Origin: Tetrahymena thermophila SB210
Lineage: Eukaryota; Ciliophora; Oligohymenophorea; Hymenostomatida; Tetrahymenidae
Direction: 5' to 3'
Length of the DNA stretch: 64,000 nucleotides
NCBI RefSeq assembly: GCF_000189635.1
Contig: NW_002476335.1
Coordinates: 186,001 to 250,000 of the forward strand
In this document: piece after piece, positions 25,314 to 40,300 of the stretch
Position numbering within the stretch: position 1 is the stretch's first letter
Layout: each line of letters begins with the position of its first letter
Translations under genes and position numbers: made by a program
Notes under the pieces: generated by a model
The model's database searches: none
The model's input: only the letters and a program-made list of their open reading frames with translations
Told to the model about the DNA's origin: nothing

Positions 25314-28300
25314 ATGAAAATCCCAGAAGTCATCGTTAAGGAGTTTAAGAGAATTTCTTTTGCGTTGGTAAGATAACTTAGATTTATATTCATATAAATT
25401 TTAAATTCCATCCTATATATAGCATTATTGTTTGTGAAATAATTTTGTTACAAGTGCATACATGTATCATCTATTTATCTATCTATCTGGTTAAAAAATA
25501 ATTTAAAATTTTTAAAAGCTGAAAGTAGTAGTAAACGCAAATAAATCTAAAAAATAATGGCAAATATGCGATTAAGGAAAAAGAAGATAAATATTATTAT
25601 TTTATTTAAATAGGCTGAAGACGAAGCTTTATTCGAGCAATTGAAAAGCTAGAGCTTAGAATAGTTTTGGTAGAATATTGATTCAATTGTTGATAAGAAG
25701 GGGATTTATAGAACAATGGAAAGCGATCACATCGCTTTCTTCTTAGATCGTTTAGATTAGTTATTAGAGGAAAGTATAGAAGTTATCAAGCGATATGAAG
25801 TTGGAGACGAGTACAGATAAGATGTCAATAATAATCTTTAAGAAAAAAACCTAAATAGCTCTGAAAATAAATCAACAACTACCCCTCAAACATAATAGCA
25901 AGCATAATAAAAAGATTTAAATGGAAAAATGCAAGCAGAATCTACATTTTAGGTAGAGGAAGAAGGGAAATCAGCTTCTAATTATGTAGCAGTCTCAAAG
26001 GAATAAAAAGATTAGGCTGATGCATAGATTTTAAAAATATTACAGATTGAATCTAAATTGCTAAAAAAGGAATAGTATAAATTTTTGTATAGATAGCTAG
26101 ATAGAATCTTGGATATTTTAAATTGGAGTGATTCTTTAAAGATTAAGAGATCTGCATTGTATATCCTGTTACTTATTGTAGTTATTGAGGAAGGATCTCC
26201 AAAGCAAGAACTCATATATTTAAAGTAGCAACAAATAGATTAGATGAGCTTCTTCGTTCGTTACTACATTCACCATATTAACTCTTTCAATGATGGTTAC
26301 ACAGAATTATCAGGTTTATTTAAATTTGATGATGAAAGATTTTACAAATTGGAAATGATTTATAATCCAAAATACAAGGCTGCTGGTATTCTTGATTTTG
26401 ATAAAGCACAGTAGATTTAAAAGGAGATTAATGAATAGGAAGGATGTAATTTAATAGAATAAAAACTAACCACGATAGGAACTAGTGAGAATTCATCATT
26501 AACTGAAGTTGAATTTGAGGATGCTACTGATCTAGAATAGAAGCTAATTAAAATTTTCTAAGACTAATAAGAATAAAATTGGGAGGAATTATTAAATAAA
26601 GCAAAGCATTTTGAATATATTGAAAACTCAATAAATACTAAGCCTCTTAACAGTTTGTCTATTAAACCAATTCTCCAAAAATTATAGGGAGACAAGTTAA
26701 TTACTTTTGAACTTAAATATGATGAGTCTTTAACCCTATATCAAAATGTCAAAAAAATCTATCATGAAAATATTGGAAAGCAATTAGATGATTAAATATG
26801 TTTATTTGGCGGTATTAAAGAAAGATTGGTTATTCTTAAAAATCTAAAATGCCGTGAATCGAGAACCGAAATTGCAAAAATGTTTCTTCTCTCTGTTTAA
26901 GTTCTAAGTAAGAAAAATATATCTATCTTTCATATAATCCATAATAAAAGAATTTTTTCATTTTAGATTTCCCTCTCAATTCAAAAATTTCATATTTTAA
27001 TTAGAATTAAACAAAATATTTTCTTAAGTTAATTAAACTTAGATCAACGAAGATGAAATAATTAATTTTCCCTTTTTATTATAAAACACCAAAAACTTAA
27101 TAAATTTTCAACATAAAAAAATTACAAAATATTTTCAATAAGAAAAAAATAAAAATTATTAATATGAAAAAATTACAAAATTAAAAAACTTTTAAAATAG
27201 ATTTTTGAAATTGCAAAATAATTTTACAAAAATTAAAAAAAAATATTATTTATTAGAATTCCATTCAATTTATGATTTTATTTAAATGATTGATAATTTA
27301 TGTATATAGGTTTTTTAATGAAGGTTACTAAGAAACATATGCAATCTATTTTTACTGATTAACAGTTATCATTTGAAAAGTTTTAAAAGTCATTTCCAAA
27401 ATAAGTTACAGATTTAATTCATTTAAATCTTGATCCTAAACTCCATGCTGATGTTATCAAATTTATGTTGGTAATCATCAAAGAATAAAGCTAATTGAAA
27501 AGAATAACAGAAGATTATCTCACTAAATTCTCAGATAGTTTGATTATAAAAATATACACAGATTGCTCTAATTTAGAACTTTAGGAAGTTAGAGAGGATA
27601 ATCAATTTATGGAAATTGAAAATGAGAAAGATAAAATGATTATTGAAAACGAAGATATTAGATTAAGAAGCAATCATCAATTCAAAATTGTATGCAAAGG
27701 ATAAACAGTTTAAGAAACAACTCTACTTAATTCTAAGTTTATTGACTATGCTTTGACTTTTGTTAACACTCTTCTAAAAAATCCTGAAAATTAAGGATAA
27801 AGCTTCTAAGAAGTTACTCCTTTTTCCATGAATTTTGTTTAGATTCCATTCCATAAAGAATATTTAACTTATAACTTAAAGCAAATTCGTAAAGCTATTC
27901 ATTCTCTTTCCCTAATGATTTAAATTGAAGACATACAAAGAGAATATAAAATCCTATATAAAATACTTGACAAAATAGAATATTATCTTGACTAAAAACC
28001 TAAATTCTAATGGGTTGATGGCAAATGGTCTCCAATTTCACAAAAATAATATGATATTTTCCTTGGGTAGCTATTAAGAATAGTGAATTAAATTTTTGAA
28101 AACAGCAGCAAAAGATCTAGAAGAATAACTCCTCAATTAGCCAAATAATTAACAGAATGTCCTAAATTTTTTATAATCTTAGGAAATTGCATTGACAGAA
28201 TTATAAAAGGATACAGCGAATAAGAAAGCTTTAATCTAATCCCTCCAAATCCTACGATCGTTCATGAAGAAACTGAAAAAATACTATTAATAGAAACAGT

Positions 28301-31300
28301 ACATCTTTTGAGCAACATTAATAAAGAAAATCCCAATCTCATAGAAAAGCTTCTCGAAGAAAAGATTATATAAAAATCTATTAAAGCTTTACAAGTTCTA
28401 GAACTTCCTCATGATACTAAATCTATTTCCTAAATTATTTACTTTTTATATCATATTTCTCTTAAGGTAATCTTAAATATAAAACTAAAACAAAATTATT
28501 TTAATTTTCCATTTAAATATAGGAATAAGGAAGATCTGAAATTATGGAATCGAAATTGCTACAAAAAATTTTCGATGTGTTTATTGACGATAACTATGCT
28601 GAAGAGTTTTATGCATACACATTAAGCTCTGTGATTGAAGCAATATAAAATTATTATAACAATATTAAAGAAATAGTAGACATTATATATGAAAAACTAA
28701 ATGATCTCTTGACAAATTTACGTAAAAAGTGCATCACTTATACAAATTAAATAGAAAGATACCTGAATGTATAAAATAGTGAAGAGAATTCAAATATGAA
28801 TGCAGAGGAGGATATTAACTTTAACTATAAAAATGTTATCTGTTATCAAATTTATAATGTATGTAAATTGATTGAGAAGCTAATCACAGGCATAGAAAAT
28901 GTTTATCCAGATACTAAAAATAAATATGCTGGAGAATGTCTTTTAAACTATTTAGAAATATTATAATTCCCCTTTTTGTTCCTTATACCTTAGCGCACTA
29001 CTCATAAAACCCCATTTTTTTCTGTAAAGACAACATGCAAAGCAATTTATAACAAACTGGACCCTAAAAATGAAGTTGAGAAAAATAAAATTAACAAAGT
29101 ACTCGACATCAACATTTAGAAAATCGAAGAACTCTTAGGTAAAAAAATAGAAGATGTGACTTCACTTAATTTAGAGCTCGTTAACGATTTAACTTCAAAG
29201 AATTTCATAAAATTAGTTAAAGAAAATAAAGATGTTTAATATTATAAGTAAATTAAACTGTACTAATAACTCTAATTTTTCGATGCTATGATAAATACTT
29301 TCAGATCACTAAGAATTACATCTTAAATGATTAACTACTAGGGATTTGTTTAAAAAATTTCTTGCCTATTCCCTATAACATTTAATTAAAGGTTTTAAGA
29401 GCAATTCTCATTTGTAAAATAAAGAATTACTTATTTGCAAGATCAAGCTTATAACCTTCGTAAATAATTAGAATAAGACAATGAAAGTTTGAAACATGAA
29501 TAAAATAATTTAGAAAATGAATTGAAAGAATTCAAACTTTACTTTAAAGAAAATATTCTTTCATTTAAAAATCATGTAAATCACTACAGCTATCAAAATA
29601 TTATTTTTTATACCATACTAAAGCTAGTTTATCAAAACTACAGCTAAGTAGTAGAACTAGACTATAATTCTCAAACTATTCAAGACAATAAGCAAGATGT
29701 GCAAAGATTAATAACTCTTACTATAAATAGTATAGATGCAAATTTAATTGACATTAAAATTCTTGAAAAATATGACATGAAAACAGTAATTTTAATTAAT
29801 TTTTTTCTTATAAAATTCATTTTTTTATAAAAAAATTAAGCTTGAAATTTTCAGTTCTCTTGCAGGATCCTTGGTTATGCTAACTTAGATCCTTTAAATT
29901 TTTATGAAGGACTCCAAATTAATCAATTATATGATTTTAAATAATCTGTAAAAATAAGGCTCTATTGCAAAAGTTGTAGAAATTGCCAGAAAATTCACTG
30001 AAATTTGGTAATAAATTGAATTGAAGAGCTTAGTTAAAAGTTAAAAAGATTCTGATGAATTATAAAATTTATCAAAAGAAAGTTAGACTTATTATAGAAA
30101 ATACCAAACTCTACTTTCTAATAGTATAGACCACTGTTTAGAAACAATAAACTTTAAGCTAGAATATTTTTTCAAGATGATTTCTTTATAGATTCAATTT
30201 AGCTTAAATTTTAAAAAAGAACAAAAAGAAGAATACAGAGAGGATATAAGATAAGGTATATATGGATGGAATTATGATTAAATTAAAAGTCAATAGCAAA
30301 TTCTCAAATCTATAAAATTCCCCTCCAAGAATAGATATTATAGCATGCTTATTGAATTTTTAATCACACATATTGAATTATAAATACTCCCAAGGTATTA
30401 AAATACTAAAAAATTTATTGAAAGTGAAAAATATGAGAAAGCTGATTAAAACCAACTATCAGACGATCAATACAACAGTTTGAGCGATACAATTACAGAT
30501 TAACCAAAAGGTAATTGTTAAAAGTTCATATAATAATATTAAAAAAATTATTTTATTTTATTTTAGAGTTCTTCTAGTTTGCACTTAAAGAGTTTAGGAG
30601 GGATAAGCAACTTTATGGAAGCAATATTGACTTAAACGACTTCACTGGTTATATACTAGACAACAAAGATAACTTAAGTAAATTGTACACTTCTTAAGGA
30701 GATATAAAGAATGATCCCCAATCAAACAATGATTAAGAATAAATTGAACATTTTTCTAAAATGAAGAAAGAAGATTTCTTTGCAAAGGTAAAAAGTGATG
30801 CTGAGGAAATGTGCTCGTATCTGCTTCGTGAGTTATTTTGTTTCAAGAATCATTCTGATCAGATTTTAGCTCTTCTTATGAGAAAGGAATTGGTTGATAT
30901 TGATTTCATAAAGACTACAATATTAAAAATTAAAGATTTGCAACAATAGCATGAAAAAAAAATTGCATAATCAATAGAAATAGGAGAGTCTAAAGTATCA
31001 GAGGATGCTTCTAGAAAATCTAGAAGAGGCTAATCAGTTGGTCTTACATAATAAAGAGCTAATGATGGAGGTTCTGCTTCAAATAATCCAGCTGAGTTAG
31101 GAAATGACAGTCCCTTATTCAGCCTTCGCCCTCATTCTGCTGTGAGAAATGTGCCTCCTGCTGCTCCTTTAAATGTTTCTGGAAGTGGAAGATAAGAATA
31201 AAGTATTGGAATGTTTTAAATGCCTTAAATGATTAGCAGCACTTTAAACAGTTAATTTGATAATCAAAGATAAAGAAATCAATTTTTTGAGTCATCTATA

Positions 31301-34300
31301 AGTGATGCTTTGGGAAGACCAAGAATGCAACAAAATAGATAGTATTTGTATGGAAGAAGTAGATAGGCTATGATGGAAAATAATTAAAATGCTAATTAAT
31401 AACTAAGTTAAGGGTAAAAGTAAGAAAAAGACTTGTAAAAAATAGAGTAAATAAATTAATTTAAACAATAAATTGCCTAGTGGAGTGATGATTACTTAGT
31501 AACTTAATTTTAACAAGTGCAAGCAAGTCATAATAGAATTTCTTATGTTATTTTTGCTACTCTCAATCTTCTTATTTCTAAAATATTTAAAGATTTCAAA
31601 TTTAAGAATCCCTTCAAAGGAACTAAAGAAACTATTGCTAAATTGCGTAATAATGAGTTACTACATGTACCTTCAAAACTAGATACCAACAGTTTATATA
31701 AGTTAGAATTAATTAATGCAATCATGCCATTTGCTGAAAAGTTTGGATTTTATTCATACAAAGAAATCTCAAGTGAAAATCAAGTCACCGAATCTTCTGA
31801 AAAAGTTAGTAAGACAAATTAATTAGATGCCTAAAATACAATTACTTAAACTAATTAACCACAAACTATAATTTAAGCCACTGGTAATGGAGAAGAACCT
31901 TAAAATTAAAGCCAGAATAATAAAATTTTTAGTTTAAAATTACTTAACTTAGATGAGCTTGAGATAAAATGGAAGGAAGGCAATGAAAGTTATTAAATCG
32001 GTATTGAATTTATTAAGATGGCTAAACACTTATTCACAAATGGATAAAATGTATTCAGCTCATTAAAAAAAGGTGAAGACAAAGAAAATCATAAACAGAC
32101 ATCGTTTGATGCTATTACATTCTTCATTAAAAACTAGTGTCATTTAATATAAAAGGTTAACTCTATGAATTTAAAGTTTAAATAAAACTTGAAGAAAGAT
32201 CTTGAAAAAGCTGAACAAGAAGAACTCTAAGTTATGAAGAGAAATACCTAGAGTTAGGATAAAAATACTAAAGATAAAAAAACACAAAATAAAACTTAAA
32301 AGCCTGCTACTGCTATGAAAGAGGATGAGTCCTAAAAAATGATTGCCGAAGAAAATCAAGAAAATTAAGAAAATGAAAAACAATAAAACTAAGAAAATAA
32401 AAAGAGAATCAATAAAAATAAAAGAAAGAAAAATAGTAAAAGAAATAAAAAGCAGAAATAAACCACCAAAGAAGCAACAAACGACAATTAAAATACATCC
32501 TCTTAAAAGAAATAAAAAATTGAAAAAATTTTAGATGAAGAAAAAAGCTTACAAGAGAAATTAAAGAAATTGAAAGAAAGCTAAACCTTAATTAATAACT
32601 ACGAAAAAGAAGTTATTTCTATGTTTGTTAGCCTATTACATTTTAGTAATGAGCAGTATGATTACTATAATTAAAGCTTGATTAACATATCCATATTGAC
32701 ATTTATTCTAGACACTATCAAATAATATTCTGAATAGAGCAAATAATACTTAAATTAGTTTATTTAAGAAAAAGGTATTTATGAGCTTCTCAAAATCAGA
32801 GTATAGACAGACTAAATAGATTTAATAATTGAAAAATTAAATATCTTCTTAACTAACATCACTCAAGACCCTACTATGGCTTTAGCAAACTACGAGTCTA
32901 AGATTAAATATTTCTTTTATGAAAAGTGCATACATTAGCAAACACTGATGTATTAAATTAATATTCCTTACTCAAGAAAACAAAAACGTAACAAAAAAGA
33001 TACAAATAAAAAGACCACTTCTGAAGATTCATACTTAAAGAAGAATAGCTCAACGAAATTAAAGTTTGGTAAAGAAGAATCTATTTTTGATAATGTTAAT
33101 GAGTAAAATATGACAGATTTTAATACATCCCCACCTAAATAAACATCACAAGCAACAAGAAAATCTGTTTCTCCATAAAAACAACAGAAAGCCCCTTCAT
33201 CATATTAATAGCAAAATCCTTTATCTTTAAGCTAATTATTGAAGTCAGATTTATAATAAAACTAACTACCATAATAATTACCAGATAAAAAAATGAAAAA
33301 GATTAAAGTTAGTAGAGAAGAGTTTTGGTAGAGATTTGAAAAATTTAAGAGCATCCCTCTTTTCTAAGAAGTTCTTTCTAAGCTCTGCGATTAGAAGAGT
33401 TTAAATGTAAAGCAAAAATCTTCTAAAAGTTCTAACTCAAATGGATCCTCTAAGGGAAAGTACTTTAAGTTACCTAAATAAAATTAACGTAAATAATAGC
33501 AATCTCAAAGTGATATATTTTCAAACATCTATTTGAGCTAATAGTCGTAGCCTAATTTAACAAACTAAGAAGATCAAAGTTAAAATTAAATAATTCAAGA
33601 TGCTCAAACACAACCTTAATAATAGAATTAAAGCATCAGCTCAAATAACTAATAAAACTAAAACACTTTAAACGCACCTAAAGATAAAAAAATTCAAAAA
33701 AGTAAGTCAACTAACTTATCATCTAAAAGAAAGGGTAAATTCACAAAGAGCAAAAAGAAAGTCTTTGTTAGCAAGGAATTCTTCATTCTCAAAGATGACA
33801 TTTAGCTACACAAATTTTAATTAATTCCAAAAGAAAACTTCTTATCTAACTTGTAAAACTAAACTTCTATTCCTTTAGTTTCATCAAATATCATTCAGAG
33901 TGCTAAAAAAAACGAAAACAATAAAAAGGACATGAAATAAAGATCAGCATCTGCTTCAGTTTCTAAATATGCCACTAAATAATCATCTACTCTTTTCAAG
34001 CAAAAAAGTGAAAGTAAGCAACCATCCATTAAAAGTGAATAGAACTTAGGAGATGATATACAAGGATAAGCAAACAAAAGCAATTTAAATCAAAATAATT
34101 TTGACTAAATGATCAACTTCGTTGCTCCTACATATATTTATGAAACAATAAATCAAATACTTGAGAGTATTGTAATTCAATTCACAAAGAAAATTATTTA
34201 AAATTATGACGCAATTCATAAAAATCAAAACAACAATAAATAGTCTGATTAAAATGATGACTACCTTTTCAATAATATAATATTATTAAAGGTCATTTAA

Positions 34301-37300
34301 ATTATAGCTAGACAACAAGCAATACTTATTCCATAAATAGTTAGATTTAGATGTTCTAAAATAGTTAAAAAAATTATTTAAGGTCATCCCCTTGAACCCG
34401 TATTTAACAAATAGCTTGGAAATCATTTCCACTTCTTGAAATTCATAACTAAATGTGCAAATTACTTTTCAATTTCTCAAGTAAAAGGTCTTATTTTCGA
34501 GCTATGCTTAGACAAATAAATATTATATGAACACTTCTAGAATAATAGTGGATAATAATAAAATCTAGGATCTCATCACCAACATAAAACAACATAAAAT
34601 ACTCATCTTCACTAATAAACTTAAAAGCAAGCTTCTAAAATAATTTCTTTTGGTGAAGAGATTAGGAAAAAAGTATTAGGAGAAATTTATTCATCAATAG
34701 AAAGTGAAATGATGAATAAATAAAATATACTTGAGAGACCTCATACAGTCCATATATTAATTTCAAATATTTTACTTCACATAAATTTACTCAACATTAG
34801 AGAAGTTGCAAAATTGTCTCTTAGAAATTTCAGCTGTGATTTTACTCACTTGATTGACTAATATCAATCAAATTAAGGAATTCATTCAGAATTCAAACAT
34901 GAAAAAGTAGAAAATAATGAAAACTTATAGAATGACTCAAATGGTTATAATTTTGCTAAACTCTATGGAGACATCCTCAAAAAATTTGATATTTCAAAGC
35001 TCAGCCAAACTTGCAATGTCATAGCATTTGTGACATCTATCCTTGAAATATTATATTTGTTGAATTATTACTTTATTCTTTATCCTTCTGGAATAAGTGG
35101 TAATAAAAATGAAGGCAAAAAAAAGAACGAAGACTACATGAGCAAATTTATATAGTCATAAATTCTTACTTAAAAATTTTAAAATCATATCAAGTAGTAT
35201 GCTTAGCACTAAGGAGGAGTCACTAATATCCTTATTAATTTCCCAAATGATGCAATAGGAATTCAAAGACGTCCCTTCAACTTCCAGTAATTTTATTTAA
35301 AATTATTTTCCTTTTAACTTAATTTATATTAAAAGACATGGCTCTGAGAGTGTTTTAAATTAATTGAATATGTTTAATAGAAATATTATTAGTTTTGATC
35401 CTATCACTGCATTAAGCAGATTTACTTAAGGTGCTACCAATTTGTTAAATCCCATAGGTGGAAACGTATCAATTAGAATGACTACTGATAGAGATCCTTC
35501 TTTCATCTAAGATAGCTTCCTCTCCAATAACTTAAGAAGAAGCACAGCTTAAAATAGCTTAATATTTTTATCAAACTAGCAAAGAAGATAGAATAATAAT
35601 GAATTAGATAGTATGTTTGGATAAAATTAAGATGGAAATAATGAAAGAAATAGAGATGATGAGCCTGACCATTTAATTATGGGAAGAATAAATGGAGCTG
35701 ATGATGACGATGAAGATGATGATGATGAAGAAGAAGATGAAGAAGAAGAGGAAGAGGAAGAAGATGAAGACGATGAGGAAGAAGATGAAGATGATGACCA
35801 TATGGGTTAATAAGAAGAAAGTATGGAAGATGAGGATGAAGATGAAGACGATGAGGATGAAAGCGAAAACGATGAAGAAGATGAAGAAGAAGAAGATGAT
35901 GATGAAAGCGAAAACGATGAAGAAGGAGACGACGATGATGATGAAGAAGTCGATGTAGATGAAGAAGACTTAGAAGATGAGGATGAAGATTTAGAAGAAG
36001 AAGGTGGTTATGAAGATGAATATGATGATAATGATTATGAAACATATGTTTATAGATAATTTAGAAGAGGCCTTAGAAGGGATAGAAGAAATTTACAAAA
36101 TAACGATCATTCTTCACAAAATAACGAATTTTCAGAAAATACGAATCCCAACAGAAGTAGAAGAGCAGGAAGTCAATAAAGTAAGAACTTAATTTTTCTT
36201 ATTTAATAAATATTGTATCAATAAATTGTATTTAATGTATTATAGATAGAAACCGATTACGTTCAAATGCAAATGACGAAAATGAACCTGGATCTTAATA
36301 ATCTATGGGTAATTAGTAGCATGATTTTGTTGCTGAAGATCAAGATATATCTTTGGGGGAGGAATAAAATTCTAATATTGGTGATGATGAAGAGGTTGAA
36401 ATTAATTAAAACAATCAAGCAGAAGAGGAAGAATTAGAAGAAGATGATGATGCAGTAGAAGATCAAGAAGGAGTTGCTATCTACTTAGATCGTAATTATT
36501 TTATTTCTTTTATTTGCTTTTTTTAAAATATGATTAATTATTTAGTTTCTCCAGAAGTTAGTCATTAGCTAGAGTAAAACTAGATTGCAAGTCATGAAGA
36601 CAATTTAGGTGAATACAATCATGAAGTACATGGAGAAGAAGAAGATGATGAAAACGAAGAAGATGATGATGATGAAAATGATATTGATGACGATGAAGAT
36701 GATGCTAATCGTGATGGATCATATGTTAATGAAGATTGGGAAAATTATTCTTCAGGTGATGAAATTTCAGACATTGATGGCTAAGAAGATATGTCTAATG
36801 ATTAATTTTATGAAGAAAACTCTGTTGAAGAAGAAGAAGATGTCCGTGATAGAGAAGATGCAAGTGAAGATGAAGAAAATTAAGAAGAAAATTAAGAGGA
36901 AGAAGAAGAAATAATTCATTAAGATCATGCTGATGAAGAGGAAGAAGAAGAGGAAGAGGAGTTGATAAGCGAAGGTGAATCAAACGTTTGGAATGATCAT
37001 GAATTCTCTGAAGATGGCAGCCATATAGATGGAGAAGAAAGTGATGAAAACGAAGATGATGAAGAAGAAGATGAAGCTTTTGTAGAGCACCCTATAAATA
37101 TCATCGAATTTGATAATCTATTGAATCAAGTAGATGGAATGGATGAAGAAGATGATGAAGAGGGTGAGGAAAATGAAGGCGAAGATGGCAATGATGAAGA
37201 TGAAGAAAGAGAGGATGGTTTAGAAGAAGAATTAGAGAATATTGAATAAAACAATTATAGACAAGAAAATGCTGATAATGCAGAAAGCCGCAATAGAAAT

Positions 37301-40300
37301 TAATAAGGTGATTTTGAAAATATTGAATAAGATAATAATGAAAATTAAGATGAGGAAGAAATAGATGAAGATGACGAAGATGATATGAATCACATCAACT
37401 AACCTGCTAATGTAAGGTTTATGAAAAACCGCAAACCACATGAGAGAGAGTCTTCAAATAAGAATAGAGAAAAAATAAATGAAGATCCAGATTTTAAAAA
37501 ATAGTAAAATACAAGAGAAGTAACTGAATTCACAAATATCAATATGAGTGAATGCATAAGAGACTCATATAAAAGATGCTAGAATTCTATTCATCTTCAC
37601 TACATTGGCACTCAGTAAAATATTCCCAACCAGACTTGCTTCAAGGAAGTTTAAAGAGAAGTTTCCTTTATTGAAAAATAAAGTGAATAATCTGAAGGTT
37701 CCGAATAGGCTCTAGCCAATACTTCTCCCAAAAAAGTAGGGTAATAAGGTGATTTGACTCTTGAATAAAATAATAGAGTATTTGATAAATCAGTTTATGT
37801 TGCATTATTAATTTACTATAGACACTTTAATTTCGAAAGTGCATATAATAAGATTTCTAGAAGTAATAGCTCCTAATACCACTACATGGAGAATCAAGGA
37901 AACAACCCTAACTCAGCTACAAATGCTTAGCAAGAATTAACTAACACTTAAATGGTCCCTTCACCTTATATGGCTAATGATAGACGTAGCTAAACAATTG
38001 CTGCTCATTAAAGTAATGCAACATAATACCGCTTAGGTTTGAGAATTCCTCACCACATGTAAATGAGCTCATATAATCGTCACGTACATAGTCGCAATTA
38101 AATGTAGAACAGACCAGTTGAAAACTAAGAGTCAGAAATCCCAGGTAGTTCCTTAAATGAATTGATTTAATAAGTGAATAACTCTAGTGCTCAAAGAAAT
38201 GCATAAAACAGTAACCTAAACAATCTAAACTAGCTGATAAGAGGAAGCTTTTCTAATATTGGTGGAATTCCAAATATAACTTAACTTATTAGATAGAATG
38301 CTCTATTTGGTAATCCAAATTAAATTTTTAACTCTAGCTCTTTAGCAGGACAAAGAAGCTTAATGTGTAAACATTTTTTAATTAAAAATTTTTAAACATA
38401 AAATAAATTTTACTTATTAAAAATAGAAAACTTACCCCCAGTTTTATTAGATTCAGGATAATTAGATATTGGAACTTTCAATTTCTAAATGAGAAATCAT
38501 ATCAGTTAAATATCTTAGCCTTCTTCGAATCAATTAAGACAGATGCAGCCTGCATTATCTCAAAATCCAGTTTTAAGTCATCGTCCGTTGTCTCCATTAA
38601 ATCCTACTTAACACTTGGATATCTTAATTAATGCTACAACAAGCATGAGTGTAGAGTAAAGTGTTAATAATAATAGCAATAATAATTAAAGCGAAAATCA
38701 AGGACCTTCTCAAGAACTTTAGCAGCCATAATAGAATGATGTATAAATTTCATAAAATGGTAATGATAATTTTTTTATTTATTAAATATTAAATCAATCT
38801 TAAATAAATTAAGTTGAATAAGCATAAAATATCATAGATAGCAGCTAACCTGAAAGCTAACCTTAAATTCCTCCATAAAATGTATCTGAATAGTAATCTT
38901 AAAGGATTTAAACTGAAGAAGCTGATAATCTTTCATAGATGCTATCAATAGCAAATAATTATCTTCCTACATAAAATTCAGAATCTACAAATTAAGAAGA
39001 CATAAATTAGATTGTTAATGAAATAACACAAATTGCTCCTCTTTTCTAAGCCACACTAAATTAAAGTATTATTATTTATTATTATTTAAGATTTTATTGT
39101 TAAAAACTATTTATTTCATTTCACAAGCCTAAAGATCTTCAAGTGATCGTTCATCAAGTTAAAGATCTGAAAATATATAGGGAGAACCAAATTTAAGTTC
39201 TAACTAACAGAACTCTTAATCTGCTAGAAATAATGAAAATAATACCACTAGCAACAACGATTAGGTTGCATCACTAGTAAATGAGTTATCTTCAATTGCT
39301 CCACTACTGATACCTTTATTTGATAGCAGCTCTTCACAATAAAGAAACAACCCAACAAACAGCTCTTCTAACTAAGATAATAGATAATAACCAAGCACTT
39401 TGAGCTAAAATTCAAATAATTAAAGATCACAAAATACTAACATTTAGTAATAGAATTCATAAAACAGTCAATAAGATGAATAACCTAGGAGTACTCCATC
39501 CTAATAAGAACCTTAAACTTCTTCGGAAGTTTTAGCTTCAAATTAAGCTGTATAATAAATTCAATAGTAATAGTAACAAAATTAAAGAAGTAGCAGTTCT
39601 AATAACTAAAGCTATCCTAACCTATCATAAAATTCAATAATGGTACTATCTCGCTTTAATTTTGATGCAAGTTTCCTGACTCGTCATGGTCTTGATTTCC
39701 AAATCTTTGATGAACTACCTGATGACATTAAAGAGGAGATGGTTATATCTTATTTGTAATATCCTGACAATGAACCATCAGTTAGCTAATAAAATACAGA
39801 TCAGTAAAATAATACAACTTAATAAACATCTGCTAGTTAAAATCAAAATACTGTGGTGAGCAGTAGTGGTGGTGATAATAGTAGCGACATTAGAAATACT
39901 ATTACTAATAATGATTAGCCTACCTCTGTTTCTAATGTTGTTAATTAATAATAATCTTAATCTTAATCTTAGGAAAATACAAGAAATGTCAATTAACCAA
40001 GTAACAATCAACAAGAAAATTAAATTATTTAAGTTAACCAAGCTAATGTTGACTTTGTAAATTAAGCAGACATAAATTTAAGAATGGAAATTTTACTTTA
40101 ATCAGAAGAAAACTTTTTAAGAACTCTTACTCCAGAAATGCAAGAGGAGGCAAGAAGATATAGAGAAAACAATGGATAAATAAATAGAAATTAATTTTTT
40201 GAATTTAGAACTGCACCTAGACAACAGCCAAACTAATCTCCTCAGCAAAGCTCTTAGATTGTAAATTAAATGGTAAAAAAATTAGATATTTTAAAATTTT

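Noticed and set aside
35677-36045. His/Leu-rich 122-codon frame on the minus strand
   Set aside because: Antisense of the GAT/GAA acidic repeat of the HECT gene; its composition is a direct consequence of that repeat.
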